Shown: in pieces, positions 21,760 to 34,609 of the stretch
Layout: every line of letters begins with the position of its first letter
Numbering within the stretch: position 1 is the stretch's first letter
Assembly (NCBI GenBank): GCA_026874595.1
Contig: CM049317.1
Coordinates: 66,196,618 to 66,260,617 of the forward strand
DNA: 64,000 nucleotides
Direction of reading: 5' to 3'
Source: Sipunculus nudus
Lineage: Eukaryota > Annelida > Sipuncula > Golfingiida > Sipunculidae
Notes under the pieces: model-generated
Told to the model about the DNA's origin: nothing
Seen by the model: only the letters and a program-made list of their open reading frames with translations
Database searches by the model: none
Translations under genes and position numbers: made by a program

Positions 21760-22827
21760 CACTGTTACATATATATTAATAAATCATTTTTTTTTAAATT
21801 ATATTGATATTCCACAAAGCCCTATCAGTAGGAAGCAAGCATATTTAGGCCTAAATTTGTTTGAACACACTGCGTGACTGTTACATTCTCCTACTAAACA
21901 TATCCAATATTGTTAGTTCGTGCATAATTATTATGATTATTATATGTAATTTTCTAAGGTATCCAGTTCAAATTGTTTATTATGTTAAACGTGGGACCCT
22001 CATCTTTATGTAATGCATTAATTGAACAACAACAAAAAACATGCATCAATAAGTGTAATGTTGTAACTTAATTGTCAGGATTAAGTTCAAGATGGTCAGC
22101 ACACATGTAAAATAAATGGATTAACTATTATATGTCCCTGAATCTGTCAAAGGGTACTACATCTATTTTTCATGTAGAGCTTCTGATAATGATTTCCATA
22201 ATATAGGTTTTCGTAGATAAATTATTTTTTGCAGCAATTTAGTTCGAACTATAGCCAGTTGGAGTTAAAAAGAAATAAAGATAGTCTGACCTGAGGTAAT
22301 TAATCTACATAAACACAAGAAATATTAGAAGTGAAAATACTCATTGACTGTTATTTGCATACTATTTTCAGATTTATATTATTATTGAAAATTTAGCTTT
22401 CAGACATAAAGCCTGGCCATCTAGCTCCAGTGACAATAGCTGGGTATTTAGAGGTGATTTTAATTACCCCAGAATCAAGAAACCGGAATCTTTCATATAA
22501 ACTCTTGGTGTATTCAAGGGTACATTTTAAAAATGAGGCATAGCAAGCGTCTAGTGGAAGTACAAATAGCTTGCATGGACTGTTTAACAGTTTTTGGCCA
22601 TGCACCATTATGTTACAGTACAATCATAGGTAAGTATATAATCTCTTCACTGTTCAGATTTATTTAAGAAATTTTCAAAGTCTGACACTCTTTACATTTA
22701 CATTACAGACAATATCTTGCTAAGCTTTTGTTCTTTCTTCACAAAATTTCAACAAATCAACAAAACTAGTTTTTCTTTAGGTCAATAGAAACCTTTAGAA
22801 CTGATAATAAATATACATTATTATATC

Positions 22828-22888
<61 letters not shown>

Positions 22889-23147
22889 CACTACAGACAA
22901 GGTCTTTCTTGTGTTTCTTCTTTCTTTTCCCATGGAATAACATTACCATTACCGTGCACAGAGAAACATGAAAATATTTATTTACTGAAAGCGCCATATT
23001 TTATCTCAAATGAATGACTCCTATTTTATTGATTGACCATGTAACTCGGCTTTCAAATTGGGACAATTCTGATTTAATTGATATCACAAGCAAGCCGATC
23101 TTCCTTCATGCCGTTGCAAATGGTTCCATATTTTCTTATATACTAGT

Positions 23148-23150
<3 letters not shown>
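21760..23150. other. Intergenic, no gene recognised
   Basis: Contains a TA tract at about 22841-22884. A 76-codon - strand frame at 22393-22623 (VIKITSKYPAIVTGARWPG near its end) has no family I recognise; it might be an exon but has no supported partners. Confidence 0.45.

Positions 23151-23151
<1 letters not shown>

Positions 23152-23214
<63 letters not shown>
23152..23214. repeat. (TA)n microsatellite
   Basis: About 62 bp of TA repeat. Confidence 0.95.
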
Positions 23215-23216
<2 letters not shown>

Positions 23217-23459
23217 ACAAAAAGACAGCCAAATACAGTTGATATTTCAAGGTAAGTGATTATATAACGAGTCCATGTAATGCTTGCACATCATGTTGGC
23301 GTCGCCAAACAGCCGGGTGGTCTTTGCGAACGAGCCGTTCATCCTTCAGGACGTTCCAAACTGCTTGATATTTTCATGTATACATACACAATACTTGATA
23401 TAATATATATGCATATATTATAGCCTTCCTTATTTCTTAAACCCATACGTAATTGATAG

Positions 23460-23568
23460 AGCGTCTGACTGGGACCCTTCCAACTGGGACCCGTCGGACT
23501 GGAACCCGTCCGGATGGGATCGAATCAATCTGGCCCGTCTACTTGAAACCCGTCTATTTGGAATGGCA
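23460..23568 (+). repeat. 15-bp minisatellite
   Basis: About seven diverged 15-bp units of the type AACTGGGACCCGTCG (for example CCAACTGGGACCCGT, then CGGACTGGAACCCGT). Because 15 is a multiple of three, every frame is repetitive, which explains the open frames on both strands. It lies just upstream of the 77-bp satellite. Confidence 0.75.
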
Positions 23569-23747
23569 CCGATATCAAGATAGACAGAACAAACGATATA
23601 CACACATACATATGTATGTACATACATTTATATATATACATAAATATATATATATATATAAGTATATATCTATATTTATATATATTTCATATATACATAC
23701 AAATATATATAGCTCGCCTGTCCCAGAAACCCCTCGCATAGGCCCGG

Positions 23748-26700
23748 CGTATACTGGATGGAGCATATATGACAGGTTACAAACACTAACTGGAGTATTT
23801 CATGCCCGAAGGGTTAGGGTAACCCATATACTGGATGGAGCATATATTACAGGTTACAAACGCTAACTGGAGTATTTCATGCCGGAAGGGTTAGGGTAAC
23901 CCGCATACTGGATGGAGCATATATTACAGGTTACAAACACTTACTGGAGTATTTCATGCCGGAAGGGTTAGGGTAACCCGTATACTGGATGGAGCATATT
24001 TTACAGGTTACAAACGCTAACTGGAGTATTTTATGCCCGAAGGGTAAGGGTAAACCGTATACTGAATGGAGCATATATTACAGGTTACACACACTTGCTG
24101 GAGTATTTCATGCCGGAAGGGTAAGGATAACCCGCATACTGGATGGAGCATATATTACAGGTTACAAACACTAACTGGAGTATTTCATGCCCGAAGGGTT
24201 AGGGTAACCCGTATACTGGATGGAGCATATATTACAGGTTACAAACACTTACTGGAGTATTTCATGCCCGAAGGGTTAGGGTAATGAGTATACTGATACA
24301 GCATATATTTATTATGACAAACACTTACTGGTGTATTTCATTTCCGAAGGGTAAGGGTTACCCTATCAAGGATGTAGCATATATTCATACTTAGAAACCA
24401 TTACTGGGGTATTTCATGCCCGAAGGGTTAGGGAAACCAATATACTGGACTGAGCATATATTACAGGTTACAAACACTTACTGGAGTATTTCATGCCAGA
24501 AGGGTTAGGGTAACCCGTATACTGGATGGAGCATATATTACAGGTTACAAACACTTACTGGAGTATTTCATGCCCGAAGGGTTAGGGTAACCCGTATACT
24601 GGATGGAGCATATATCACAGGTTACAAACACTAACTGGAGTATTTCATGCCGCAAGGGTTAGGGTAACCCGTATACTGGATGGAGCATATATTACAGGTT
24701 ACAAACACTAACTGGAGTATTTCATGCCCGAAGGGTTAGGGTAAACTATCTACTGGATGGAGCATATATGACAGGTTACAAATGCTAACTGGAGTATTTC
24801 ATGCCCGAAGGGTTAGGGTAACCCGTATACTGTATGGAGCATATATTACAGGTTACAAACACTTACTGGAGTATTTCATGCCCGAAGGGTTAGGGTAACC
24901 TATCTCCTGGATGGAGCATATATTACAGGTTACAAACACTTACTGGAGTATTTCATGCCCGAAGGGTTGGGGTAACCTGTATACTGGATGGAGCATATAT
25001 TACAGGCTACAAACACTTACTGGAGTATTTCATGCCCAAAGGGTTAGGGTAACCTATCTACTGGATGGAGCATATATTACAGGTTACAAATGCTAACAGG
25101 AGTATTTCATGCCCGAAGGGTTAGGGTAACCCGTATACTGTATGGAGCATATATTACAGGTTACAAACACTTACTGAGTATTTCATGCCCGAAGGGTTAG
25201 GGTAACCTATCTCCTGGATGGAGCATATATTACAGGTTACAAACACTTACTGGAGTATTTCATGCCCGAAGGGTTGGGGTAACCTGTATACTGGATGGAG
25301 CATATATTACAGGTTACAAACACTTACTGGAGTATATCATGCCCAAAGGGTTAGGGTAATGAGTATACTGATACAGCATATATTTATTATGACAAACACT
25401 TACTGGTGTATTTCATTTCCGAAGGGTAAGGGTTACCCTATCAAGGATGTAGCATATATTCATACTTAGAAACCATTACTGGGGTATTTCATGCCCGAAG
25501 GGTTAGGGAAACCAATATACTGGACTGAGCATATATTACAGGTTACAAACACTTACTGGAGTATTTCATGCCAGAAGGGTTAGGGTAACCCGTATACTGG
25601 ATGGAGCATATATTACAGGTTACAAACACTTACTGGAGTATTTCATGCCCGAAGGGTTAGGGTAACCCGTATACTGGATGGAGCATATATCACAGGTTAC
25701 AAACACTTACTGGAGTATTTCATGCCCGAAGGGTTAGGGAAACCCATATACTGGATGGAGCATATATATTACAGGTGACAAACGCTAACTGGAGTATTTC
25801 ATGCCCGAAGGGTTAGGGTAACCCAAATCTCAGATATACCAAATATCAATAGTGGCCAACACTTAATGGAGTATAACATGCCCGAAGGGTTAGGGTAACC
25901 CATATACTGGATAGAGCATATATTAAAGGTGACAAACACTTACTGGAGTATTTCATGCCTGAAGGGATAGGGTAACCTGTATACCGTATATAGTACATAT
26001 TAATAGTGACAAACACTAAATTTAGTATTTCCTGAATGAAGGATATGGGAATCCCTTGTGCTGGATATAGCATATATTACCATAAACAAACACTTGCTGG
26101 AGTATGTCATGCAGAGAAATATCAGATATACCATATATTCCTAGTGAGAAACACTAACTAGAGTATTTCATGCCCGAAGGGTTAGGGTAACCCATATACT
26201 GGATGGAGCATATATTAAAGGTGACAAACACTTACTTAAGTATTTCATGCCTCAAGGGTTAGAGTTACCCGTATCCCGGATACAGCATATATTAATACTG
26301 ACAAACTCGTACTGGAGTATTTAGTAGTGACAAACACTAACTTGACTTTTTCCTGTATGAATGGTTAGGGTAACCAATATACTGGTTATACCATATATTA
26401 ATAGTGTCAAACTTTAACTGGAGTAATTCATGGCCGAAGAGTTAGGGTAATGAATATACTGATACAGCATATATTTATTATGACAAACACTTACTGCAGT
26501 ATTTCATGTCCGAAGGGTAAGGATTACCCTATCCAGGTTGTAGCATATATTCGTACTTACAAACCATTACTGGGGTATTTCATGCCCGAAGGGTTAGGGT
26601 AACCCATATACTGGACTGAGCATATATTACAGGTTACAAACACTTACTGGAGTATTTCATGCCCGAAGGGTTAGGGTAACCCGTGTACTGGATGGAGCAT

Positions 26701-29700
26701 ATATTACAGGTTACAAACACTTACTAGAGTATTTCATGCCCAAGGGTTAGGGTAACCCGTATACTGGATGGAGTATATTTTACAGGTTACAAACGCTAAC
26801 TGGAGTATTTCATGCCCGAAGGGTTAGGATAACCTATATACTGGATGAAGCATATATTACAGGTTACAAGCGCTAACGGGAGTATTTCATGCCCGAAGGG
26901 TTAGGGTAACCTGTATACCGTATAGAGTACATATTAATAGTGACAAACACTAAATTTAGTATTTCCTGAATGAAGGATATGGAAATCCCTTGTGCTGGAT
27001 ATAGAATATATTACCATAAACAAACACTTGTTGGAGTATGTCATGCAGAGAAATCTCAGATATACCATATATTCCTAGTGAGAAACACTTACTAGAGTAT
27101 TTCATGCCCGAAGGGTTAGGGTAACCCATATACTGGATGGAGCGTATATAAAAGGTGACAAACACTCACTTGAGTATTTCATGCCTGAAGGGTTAGGGTT
27201 ACCCGTATCCCGGATACAGCATATATTAATACTGACAAACTCTTACTGGAGTATTTAATAATGACAAACACTAACTTGACTTTTTCCTCTATGAATTGTT
27301 AGGGTAACCAATATACTGGTTATACCATATATTAATAGTGTCAAACTTTAACTGGAGTATTTCATGCCCGAAGGGTTAGGGTAATGAGTATACTGATACA
27401 GCATATATTTATCATGACAAACACTTACTGGTGTATTTCATGTCCGAAGGGTAAGGGTTACCCTATCAAGGATGTAGCATATATTCATACTTACAAACCA
27501 TTACTGGGGTATTTCATGCCCGAAGGGTTAGGGTAACCCATATACTGGACTGAGCATATATTACAGGTTACAAACACTTACTGGAGTATTTCATGCCCGA
27601 AGGGTTAGGGTAACCCGTATACTGGATGGAGCATATATTACAGGTTACAAACACTTACTGGAGTATTTCATGCCCGAAGGGTTAGGGTAACCCGTATACT
27701 GGATGGAGCATATATTACAGGTTACAAACACTTACTGGAGTATTTCATGCCCGAATAGTTAGGGTAACCCATATACTGGATGGAGCATATATATTTCAGG
27801 TTACAAACACTTACTGGAGTATTTCATGCCCGAAGGGTTAGGGTAACCCAAATCTCAGATATAACAAATGTCAATAGCGGCCAACACTTACTGGAGTATA
27901 ACATGCCCGAAGGGTTAGGGTAACCCATATACTGGATAGTGCATATGTTAAAGGTGACAAACACTTACTGGAGTATTTCATGCCCGAAGGGTTAGGGTAA
28001 CCTGTATACCGTATATAGTACATATTAATAGTGACAAACACTAAATTTAGTATTTCCTGAATGAAGGATATGGGAATCCCTTGTGCTGGATATAGCATAT
28101 ATTACCATAAACAAACACTTGCTGGAGTATGTCATGCAGATAAATCTCAGATATACCATATATTCCTAGTGAGAAACACTTACTAGAGTATTTCATACCC
28201 GAAGGGTTAGGGTAACCCATATAGTGGATGGAGCATATATTAAAGGTGACAAACACTTACTTGAGTATTTCATGCCTGAAGGGTTAGGGTTACCCGTTTC
28301 CCGGATACAGCATATATTAATACTGACAAACTCTTACTGGAGAATTTAGTAGTGACAAACACTAACTTGACCTTTTCCTGTATGAATGGTTAGGGTAACC
28401 AATATACTGGTAATACCATATATTAATAGTGTCAAACTTTAACAGGAGTATTTCATGCCCGAAGGGTAAGGGTTACCCTATCAAGAATGTAGCATATATT
28501 CATACTTACAAACCATTACTGGGGTATTTCATTCCCGAAGGGTTAGGGTAACCCATATACTGGATGGAGCGTATATAAAAGGTGACGAACATTTACTTGA
28601 GTATTTCATGCCTGAAGGGTTAGGGTACCCGTTTCCCGGATATAGCATATATTAATACTGACAAACTCTTACTTGAGTATTTAGTAGTGACAAACACTAA
28701 CTTGACCTTTTCCTGTATGAATGGTTAGGGAAACCAATATACTGGTTATACCATATATTACTATTGTCAAACGCTAACTGGAGTATTTCATGCCGGAAGG
28801 GTTAGGGTAACCCATATACTGGATGAAGCATATATTACAGGTTACAAACGCTTACTGTAATATTTCATGCCCGAAGGGTTAGGGTAACCCGTATACTGGA
28901 TGGAGCATATATTACAGGTTACAAACACTTACTGGAGTATTTCATGCCCGAAGGGTCAGGGTAACCCATATACTGAACTGAGCATATATTACAGGTTACA
29001 AACACTTACTGGAGTATTTCATTCCGGAAGGGTTAGGGTAACCCATATACTGAACTGAGCATATATTACAGGTTACAAACACTTACTAGAGTATTTCATG
29101 TCGGAAAGGTTAGGGTAACCCGTATACTGGATGGAGCATACATTACAGGTTACAAACACTTACTGGAGTATTTCATGCCGAAGGGTTAGGGTAACCCATA
29201 TACTGAACTGAGCATACATTACAGGTTACAAACACTGGAGTATTTCATGCCCGAAGGGTTAGGGTAACCCATATACTGAACTGAGCATATATTACAGGTT
29301 ACAAACACTTACTGGAGTATTTCATGCCGGAAGGGTTAAGGTAACCTGTATACTGGATGGAGCATACATTACAGGTTACAAACACTTCTTGGAGTATTTC
29401 ATGCCGTAAGGGTTAGGGAAACCCATATACTGAACTGAGCATACATTACAGGTTACAAATACTTACTGGAGTATTTCATGCCGGAAGGGTTAGGGTAACC
29501 CGTATACTGGATTGAGCATACATTACAGGTTACAAACACTTACTGGAGTATTTCATGCCCGAAGGGTTAGGGTAACCCATATACTGAACTGAGCATACAT
29601 TACAGGTTACAAACACTTACTGGAGTATTTCATGCCCGAAGGGTTAGGGTAACCCATATACTGAACTGAGCATACATTACAGGTTACAAACAGTTACTGG

Positions 29701-30850
29701 AGTATTTAATGCGTGAAGGGTTAGGGTAACCCATATACTGGATGGAGCATACATTACAGGTTACAAACACTTACTGGAGTATTTTATGCCCGAAGGATTA
29801 GGGTAACCCATATACTGGATGGAGCATATATTACAGGTTACAAACACTTACTGGAGTATTTCATGCCCGAAGGGTTAGGGTAACCCATAAACTGGATGGA
29901 GCATATATTACAGGATACAAACACTTACTGGAGTATTTCATGTCGGAAAGGTTAGGGTAACCCGTATACTGGATGGAGCATACATTACAGGTTACAAACA
30001 CTTACTGGAGTATTTCATGCCGAAGGGTTAGGGTAACCCATATACTGAACTGAGCATACATTACAGGTTACAAACACTGGAGTATTTCATGCCCGAAGGG
30101 TTAGGGTAACCCATATACTGAACTGAGCATATATTACAGGTTACAAACACTTACTGGAGTATTTCATGCCGGAAGGGTTAGGGTCACCCGTATACTGGAT
30201 GAAGCATACATTACAGGTTACAAACACTTCTTGGAGTATTTCATGCCGTAAGGGTTAGGGAAACCCATATACTGAACTGAGCATACATTACAGGTTACAA
30301 ATACTTACTGGAGTATTTCATGCCGGAAGGGTTAGGGTAACCCGTATACTGGATTGAGCATACATTACAGGTTACAAACACTTACTGGAGTATTTCATGC
30401 CCGAAGGGTTAGGGTAACCCATATACTGAACTGAGCATACATTACAGGTTACAAACACTTACTGGAGTATTTCATGCCCGAAGGGTTAGGGTAACCCATA
30501 TACTGAACTGAGCATACATTACAGGTTACAAACAGTTACTGGAGTATTTAATGCGCGAAGGGTTAGGGTAACCCATATACTGAACTGAGCATACATTACA
30601 GGTTACAAACACTTACTGGAGTATTTCATGCCCGAAGGATTAGGGTAACCCATATACTGGATGGAGCATACATTACAGGTTACAAACACTTACTGGAGTA
30701 TTTTATGCCCGAAGGGTTAGGGTAACCCATATACTGGATGGAGCATATATTACAGGTTACAAACACTTACTGGAGTATTTCATGCCCGAAGGGTTAGGGT
30801 AACCCATAAACTGGATGGAGCATATATTTAAGGTGACAAACACTTACTTC
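23748..30850 (+). repeat. 77-bp satellite array with telomere-like hairpin (family S77)
   Basis: About 90 tandem monomers of roughly 77 bp cover 7.1 kb. A typical monomer runs GTATACTGGATGGAGCATAT, ATTACAGGTTACAAACACTT, ACTGGAGTATTTCATGCCCG, AAGGGTTAGGGTAACCC. The conserved end GGGTTAGGGTAACCC folds as GGGTTA-GGG-TAACCC and contains one TTAGGG. Variant classes are interspersed: GGATGGAGCATATATT versus GAACTGAGCATACATT, monomers with a deletion giving ACACTGGAG, and diverged ones with ATCTCAGATATACCA or ATCAAGGATGTAGC. These recur at long spacing as higher-order repeats. The ends are sharp, at about 23748 after CCCGGC and at about 30848 before TTTTCTTTCC. Frames translated across three monomers (such as MEHILQVTNTYWS) are artefacts. 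Confidence 0.95.
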
Positions 30851-32537
30851 TTTTCTTTCCTCATTATTTTCAAGTTCATTTGATATTTCTTTCACTTTTA
30901 GCTACATAATACCATGTGTGGCCTCCAAGTACAATAGTGCCACTTGTTGAATATTTGGTAAATACTGGCGATCATGTCTTTTAAATAAATTGTTCATGTG
31001 ATTTCTGTTGCTTATTAATGTTTGATGCCTTACACTGCTCAACATTGTGTGAGTTTGTGAACTCCAATCTCATTGTCAGGATGTCTACATTCCTTTTACT
31101 ATCACTGTTCATAACTTTGTCCGCCATATCGCACGCTGAGAAATTGCAATCAGATGGGCATTTTTCAACATATTTACCAGGAGTCTGTCCTATAAATTTC
31201 CTATATACATGCCAGAAATTAAGACCAGTGTAATGTCCACAAGTTATGGGCTTGAACATATTGGACTTTGCAAAAAAATGCGGAAAAATAATTGCTTGAT
31301 AAACATGAACCTTTTTGATGGTACAGACCTTTTTAGCTCAGCTGACTATAAGTCATCTGAACTATAGTCGTGGTCCATTGTCTGTCGTACGCCGTCTGTC
31401 CGTCCGTCCGTAGATAAGGCACGTTTTGAAACCGTAAGACCTAGGACTCCAAAATTTGGCATAATGTTAGATGTCCCCAAGATGTCCAACCAAGCCGAAA
31501 ACTGGGTCTTTGCAACTTCGTTCCTTTGAGAAATTAAGGAAAAACCTCAGTTTTTTATTTAAAAAATAAAAATAGTCAAATAAAAAAAATGCCAGATAAT
31601 AAAATAAGGATTTATTAGACAAACATTTTTCCTTTCTTTCCTTTCCAGCAGCATTGGAGATTAGGCTTTATTTGCCCTGTATGTATAAGTATTGTTAATT
31701 TCCCCCCCCCCCCCCAACTGCTGACCTTGATTTTTTTGTACTTGTGCACTGGGATGTTTTAATATCTATGGCAATTGTGCACAAATTGGTTTAATTTAAA
31801 ATATAATTGGATAAGAAAAACAATAAAATCTGATTTAATCATATTCTGTCGTCAGGTGAATGGAACATAAAGTGATCAGCTCCGTTTGTCCAGCATTTCT
31901 CCCTAATTATAAAAAATGTAATAATAATTTTTTTTCCTATAACACTGTTAAAATAACTTTCATATGGTGAATGTGTATGGATTTCAGATATTCAAGTATG
32001 AAATTAGAAAGCAACTTGTATATTTAGTTGTGTTATGCCTCAGATGTTAAACTCAAATCTCATCATTCCCTCCCAACCCAAAAAAAACCCCAGGTCCTTG
32101 CATCTGTGGACTGAAACATCAGTTATATTTCAACTCTATAAATTTTAATAACTTAATAAATACATATATTTAATATTATATATTACAATAAACTAGGTCC
32201 TTTTGAGCTAATCTGTAAACAACTTAACTGTCAACAGTTCATAAAAAATCCAACCGACAGTCATGGTAATAATATACCTCTTATGGTCAAATGTTGGTGT
32301 GTGCTTGTAAACTAGCTCTGGCACTGATACACTTTCACCAAACATACTACAGTGTCACCGATAGGTAGTCCATTGAGCTTACATACGCTGAACAAACTGA
32401 TACTGGATTAGGGCATAGGGCACTTGTGTAATTTATAGTGATGTACAGGTAACATAAGAGGTTATGGAAGTGGGGCCATATCAATCATGACAATATTGGG
32501 CCAGCTGATCATAATCAAACTGAGTTACAGTCCCTTG
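30850..32537. other. Intergenic with an interspersed repeat copy
   Basis: About 31330-31560 is a TTTTTAGCTCAGCTGA-type interspersed repeat: a GTCCGTCCGTCCGTAG stretch, then GGCACGTTTTGAAACCGT, a TTAGATGTCCC block and GGAAAAACCTCAGTTTTT. The inverse-orientation copy is at about 51100-51250. A C-run lies near 31701-31715. A pair of overlapping frames near 30981-31259 has no recognisable content. Confidence 0.55.
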
Positions 32538-33316
32538 TATGTCGGTCATTTCACGTATCGTCGCGGTCTGTCGCGAGATGTCTAACTGTCCGGGACTGTT
32601 CCCGCCTTCATTCTTCCTGATCGGTGTCGAGAAGTCGAAGTGTCTAACTGTCTGGGACTGCTCCAGCCTTTCTCAAGTCACCGGGGAGGGGGGGGGGGGG
32701 GGCGCTCCACGTTTGCTTGCTGATCAGTGTCGAGAGGTAGATTTGTCAAACCTTTCCGGACAGTTCTGGCATCATGGAAGCCGACAGATTTACATATATA
32801 TATATCTTTAATGGCGACTCGCTCGGTATTCATAATTTGCACTGTTGCATACCTATATTAGGTATGCATATGGATTATATTAATATTTACATGTCAACTT
32901 AATTATACTTGACAACGAATAAATATTTATTATTGATACAGACACGCTCGTTATTCATATTTCTACACTGTTGCATATCTTTATTCCTATACGATCTTCT
33001 GTGCTGACATCCGCAGGGTTTTCTTGCTTCACCTGCGACCCCTGTCGGTCATTTCACGTGTTCTTCGTGGTCTGTCGCGAGATGTCTAACTGTCTGGGAC
33101 TGTTCCCGCCTTCATTCTTGCTGATCGGTGTCGGGAATTCGCAGTGTCTAACTGTCTATGACTGTTCTAGCCTTCCTCAAGCTTTTTTTTTTTTTTTTTT
33201 TTTTGGGGGGGGGGGGGGGGGGGTCGGGGGGCGGCTCCACGTTTGCTTGCTGATCAGTGTCGAGAGGTCGATTTGTCTAACCTTACCGGACAGTTCTGGC
33301 ATCATGAAAGTCGACG

Positions 33317-33320
<4 letters not shown>

Positions 33321-33374
<54 letters not shown>
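33321..33374. repeat. (TA)n microsatellite
   Basis: The TA tract inside the second unit of the 0.65-kb tandem repeat; the first unit has only a short TA stretch at the same place. Confidence 0.9.
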
Positions 33375-33376
<2 letters not shown>

Positions 33377-33932
33377 GATATATATATATTTATAAATATA
33401 ATATATATATATGCATATATTCATTTTTAACATGTATACATATTTATACTTGACATCAAAGATTGAATTATCTTCAATGGGGACTCGCTCGGTATTCATA
33501 ATTTGCACTGTTGCATACCTATATTACATATGCATATGGATTATATTAATATTTACATGTCAACTTAATTATACTTGACAACGAATAAATATTTATTATT
33601 GATACAGACACGCTAGTTATTCATATTTCTGCACTGTTGCATATCTTTAATTTATACGATCATCTGTGACAACATCCGTAGGGTTTTCTTGCTTCATCTG
33701 CGACCCCTGTCGGTCATTTCACGTGTTCTTCATGGTCTGTCGCCAGATGTCTAACTGTCTGTGACTGTTCCCTACTTCATTCTTCCTGATCGCTGTCTAG
33801 GACTATTCCAGCCTTTCTCAAGTCATGGGGGGGGGGGGGGGGGGCGCTCCACGTATGCTTGCTGATCAGTGTCAAGAGGTCGATAAGTCTAACCTTTCCG
33901 GACAGTTCTGGCATCATTGAAGCCGACGGATT

Positions 33933-33936
<4 letters not shown>

Positions 33937-34028
<92 letters not shown>

Positions 34029-34052
34029 TATATATATATATCTATTTATAAA
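33937..34052. repeat. (TA)n microsatellite, interrupted by TACATC
   Basis: Three TA blocks separated by TACATCTATA interruptions, at the same place within the third unit of the 0.65-kb tandem repeat. Confidence 0.9.
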
Positions 34053-34609
34053 TATAATATATATATGCATATATTCATTTTTACATGTATACATATTTAT
34101 ACTTGACATCAAAGATTGAATTATCTTTAATGGCGACTCGCTCGGTATTCATAATTTGCACTGTTGCATACCTATATTAGGTATGCATATGAATTATATT
34201 TATATTTACATGTCAACTTAATTATACTTGACATCGAATATATATTTATCATTGATACAGGCACGCTCGTTCTTCATATTTCTGCACTGTTGCATATCTT
34301 TAATTTATACGATCATCTGTGCTGACATCCGCAGGGTTTTCTTGCTTCACCTGCGACCCCTGTCGGTCATCTCACGTGTTCTTCGTGGTCTGTCGCGAGA
34401 TGTCTAACTGTCTGGGACTGTTCCCGCCTTCATTCTTCCTGATCGGTGTCGAGAAGTCGAAGTGTCGAACTGTCTAGGACTATTCCAGCCTTCCTGAAGT
34501 CATGGGGGGGGGGGGGGGGGCGCTCCACGTATGCTTGCTGATCAGTGTCGAGAAGTCGAAGTGTCTAACCCTCTGGGACAGTTAAATGGTGCGGATTTGC
34601 AGAGTGCTC

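Larger units (their letters stand above)
32541..34600 (+). repeat. Tandem 0.5-0.66 kb repeat, about 3.4 copies
   Basis: Units begin at GTCGGTCAT(T/C)TCACGT at 32541, 33044, 33709 and 34362, with periods of 503, 665 and 653 bp. Each has TGTCTAACTGTCTGGGACTG, a G-run (about 32690, 33205, 33827 and 34505), GGCGCTCCACGT, a TTCCGGACAGTTCTGGCATCAT block, a (TA)n of variable length and CTCGCTCGGTATTCATAATT. Length differences come from the TA and G tracts. The fourth unit is cut short after the G-run block. Confidence 0.9.

Noticed and set aside
21209-21877. Frames with long [10 protein letters not shown] runs
   Set aside because: Translations of (TA)n microsatellites; the same applies near 23152, 33321, 33937, 42693 and 52499.
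23762-30850. Open frames such as MEHILQVTNTYWS or MFVTFYIRSIQYMGYPNPSG on either strand
   Set aside because: They are translations of three-monomer stretches of the 77-bp satellite (231 bp = 77 codons) and exist only because the monomer lacks stops in some frames.
23748-30850. CRISPR array
   Set aside because: The repeats are contiguous with no unique spacers of constant length, and the sequence is eukaryotic.
23748-30850. Interstitial telomere
   Set aside because: Only one TTAGGG per 77-bp monomer, never in tandem, so it is not a relic of a chromosome end.
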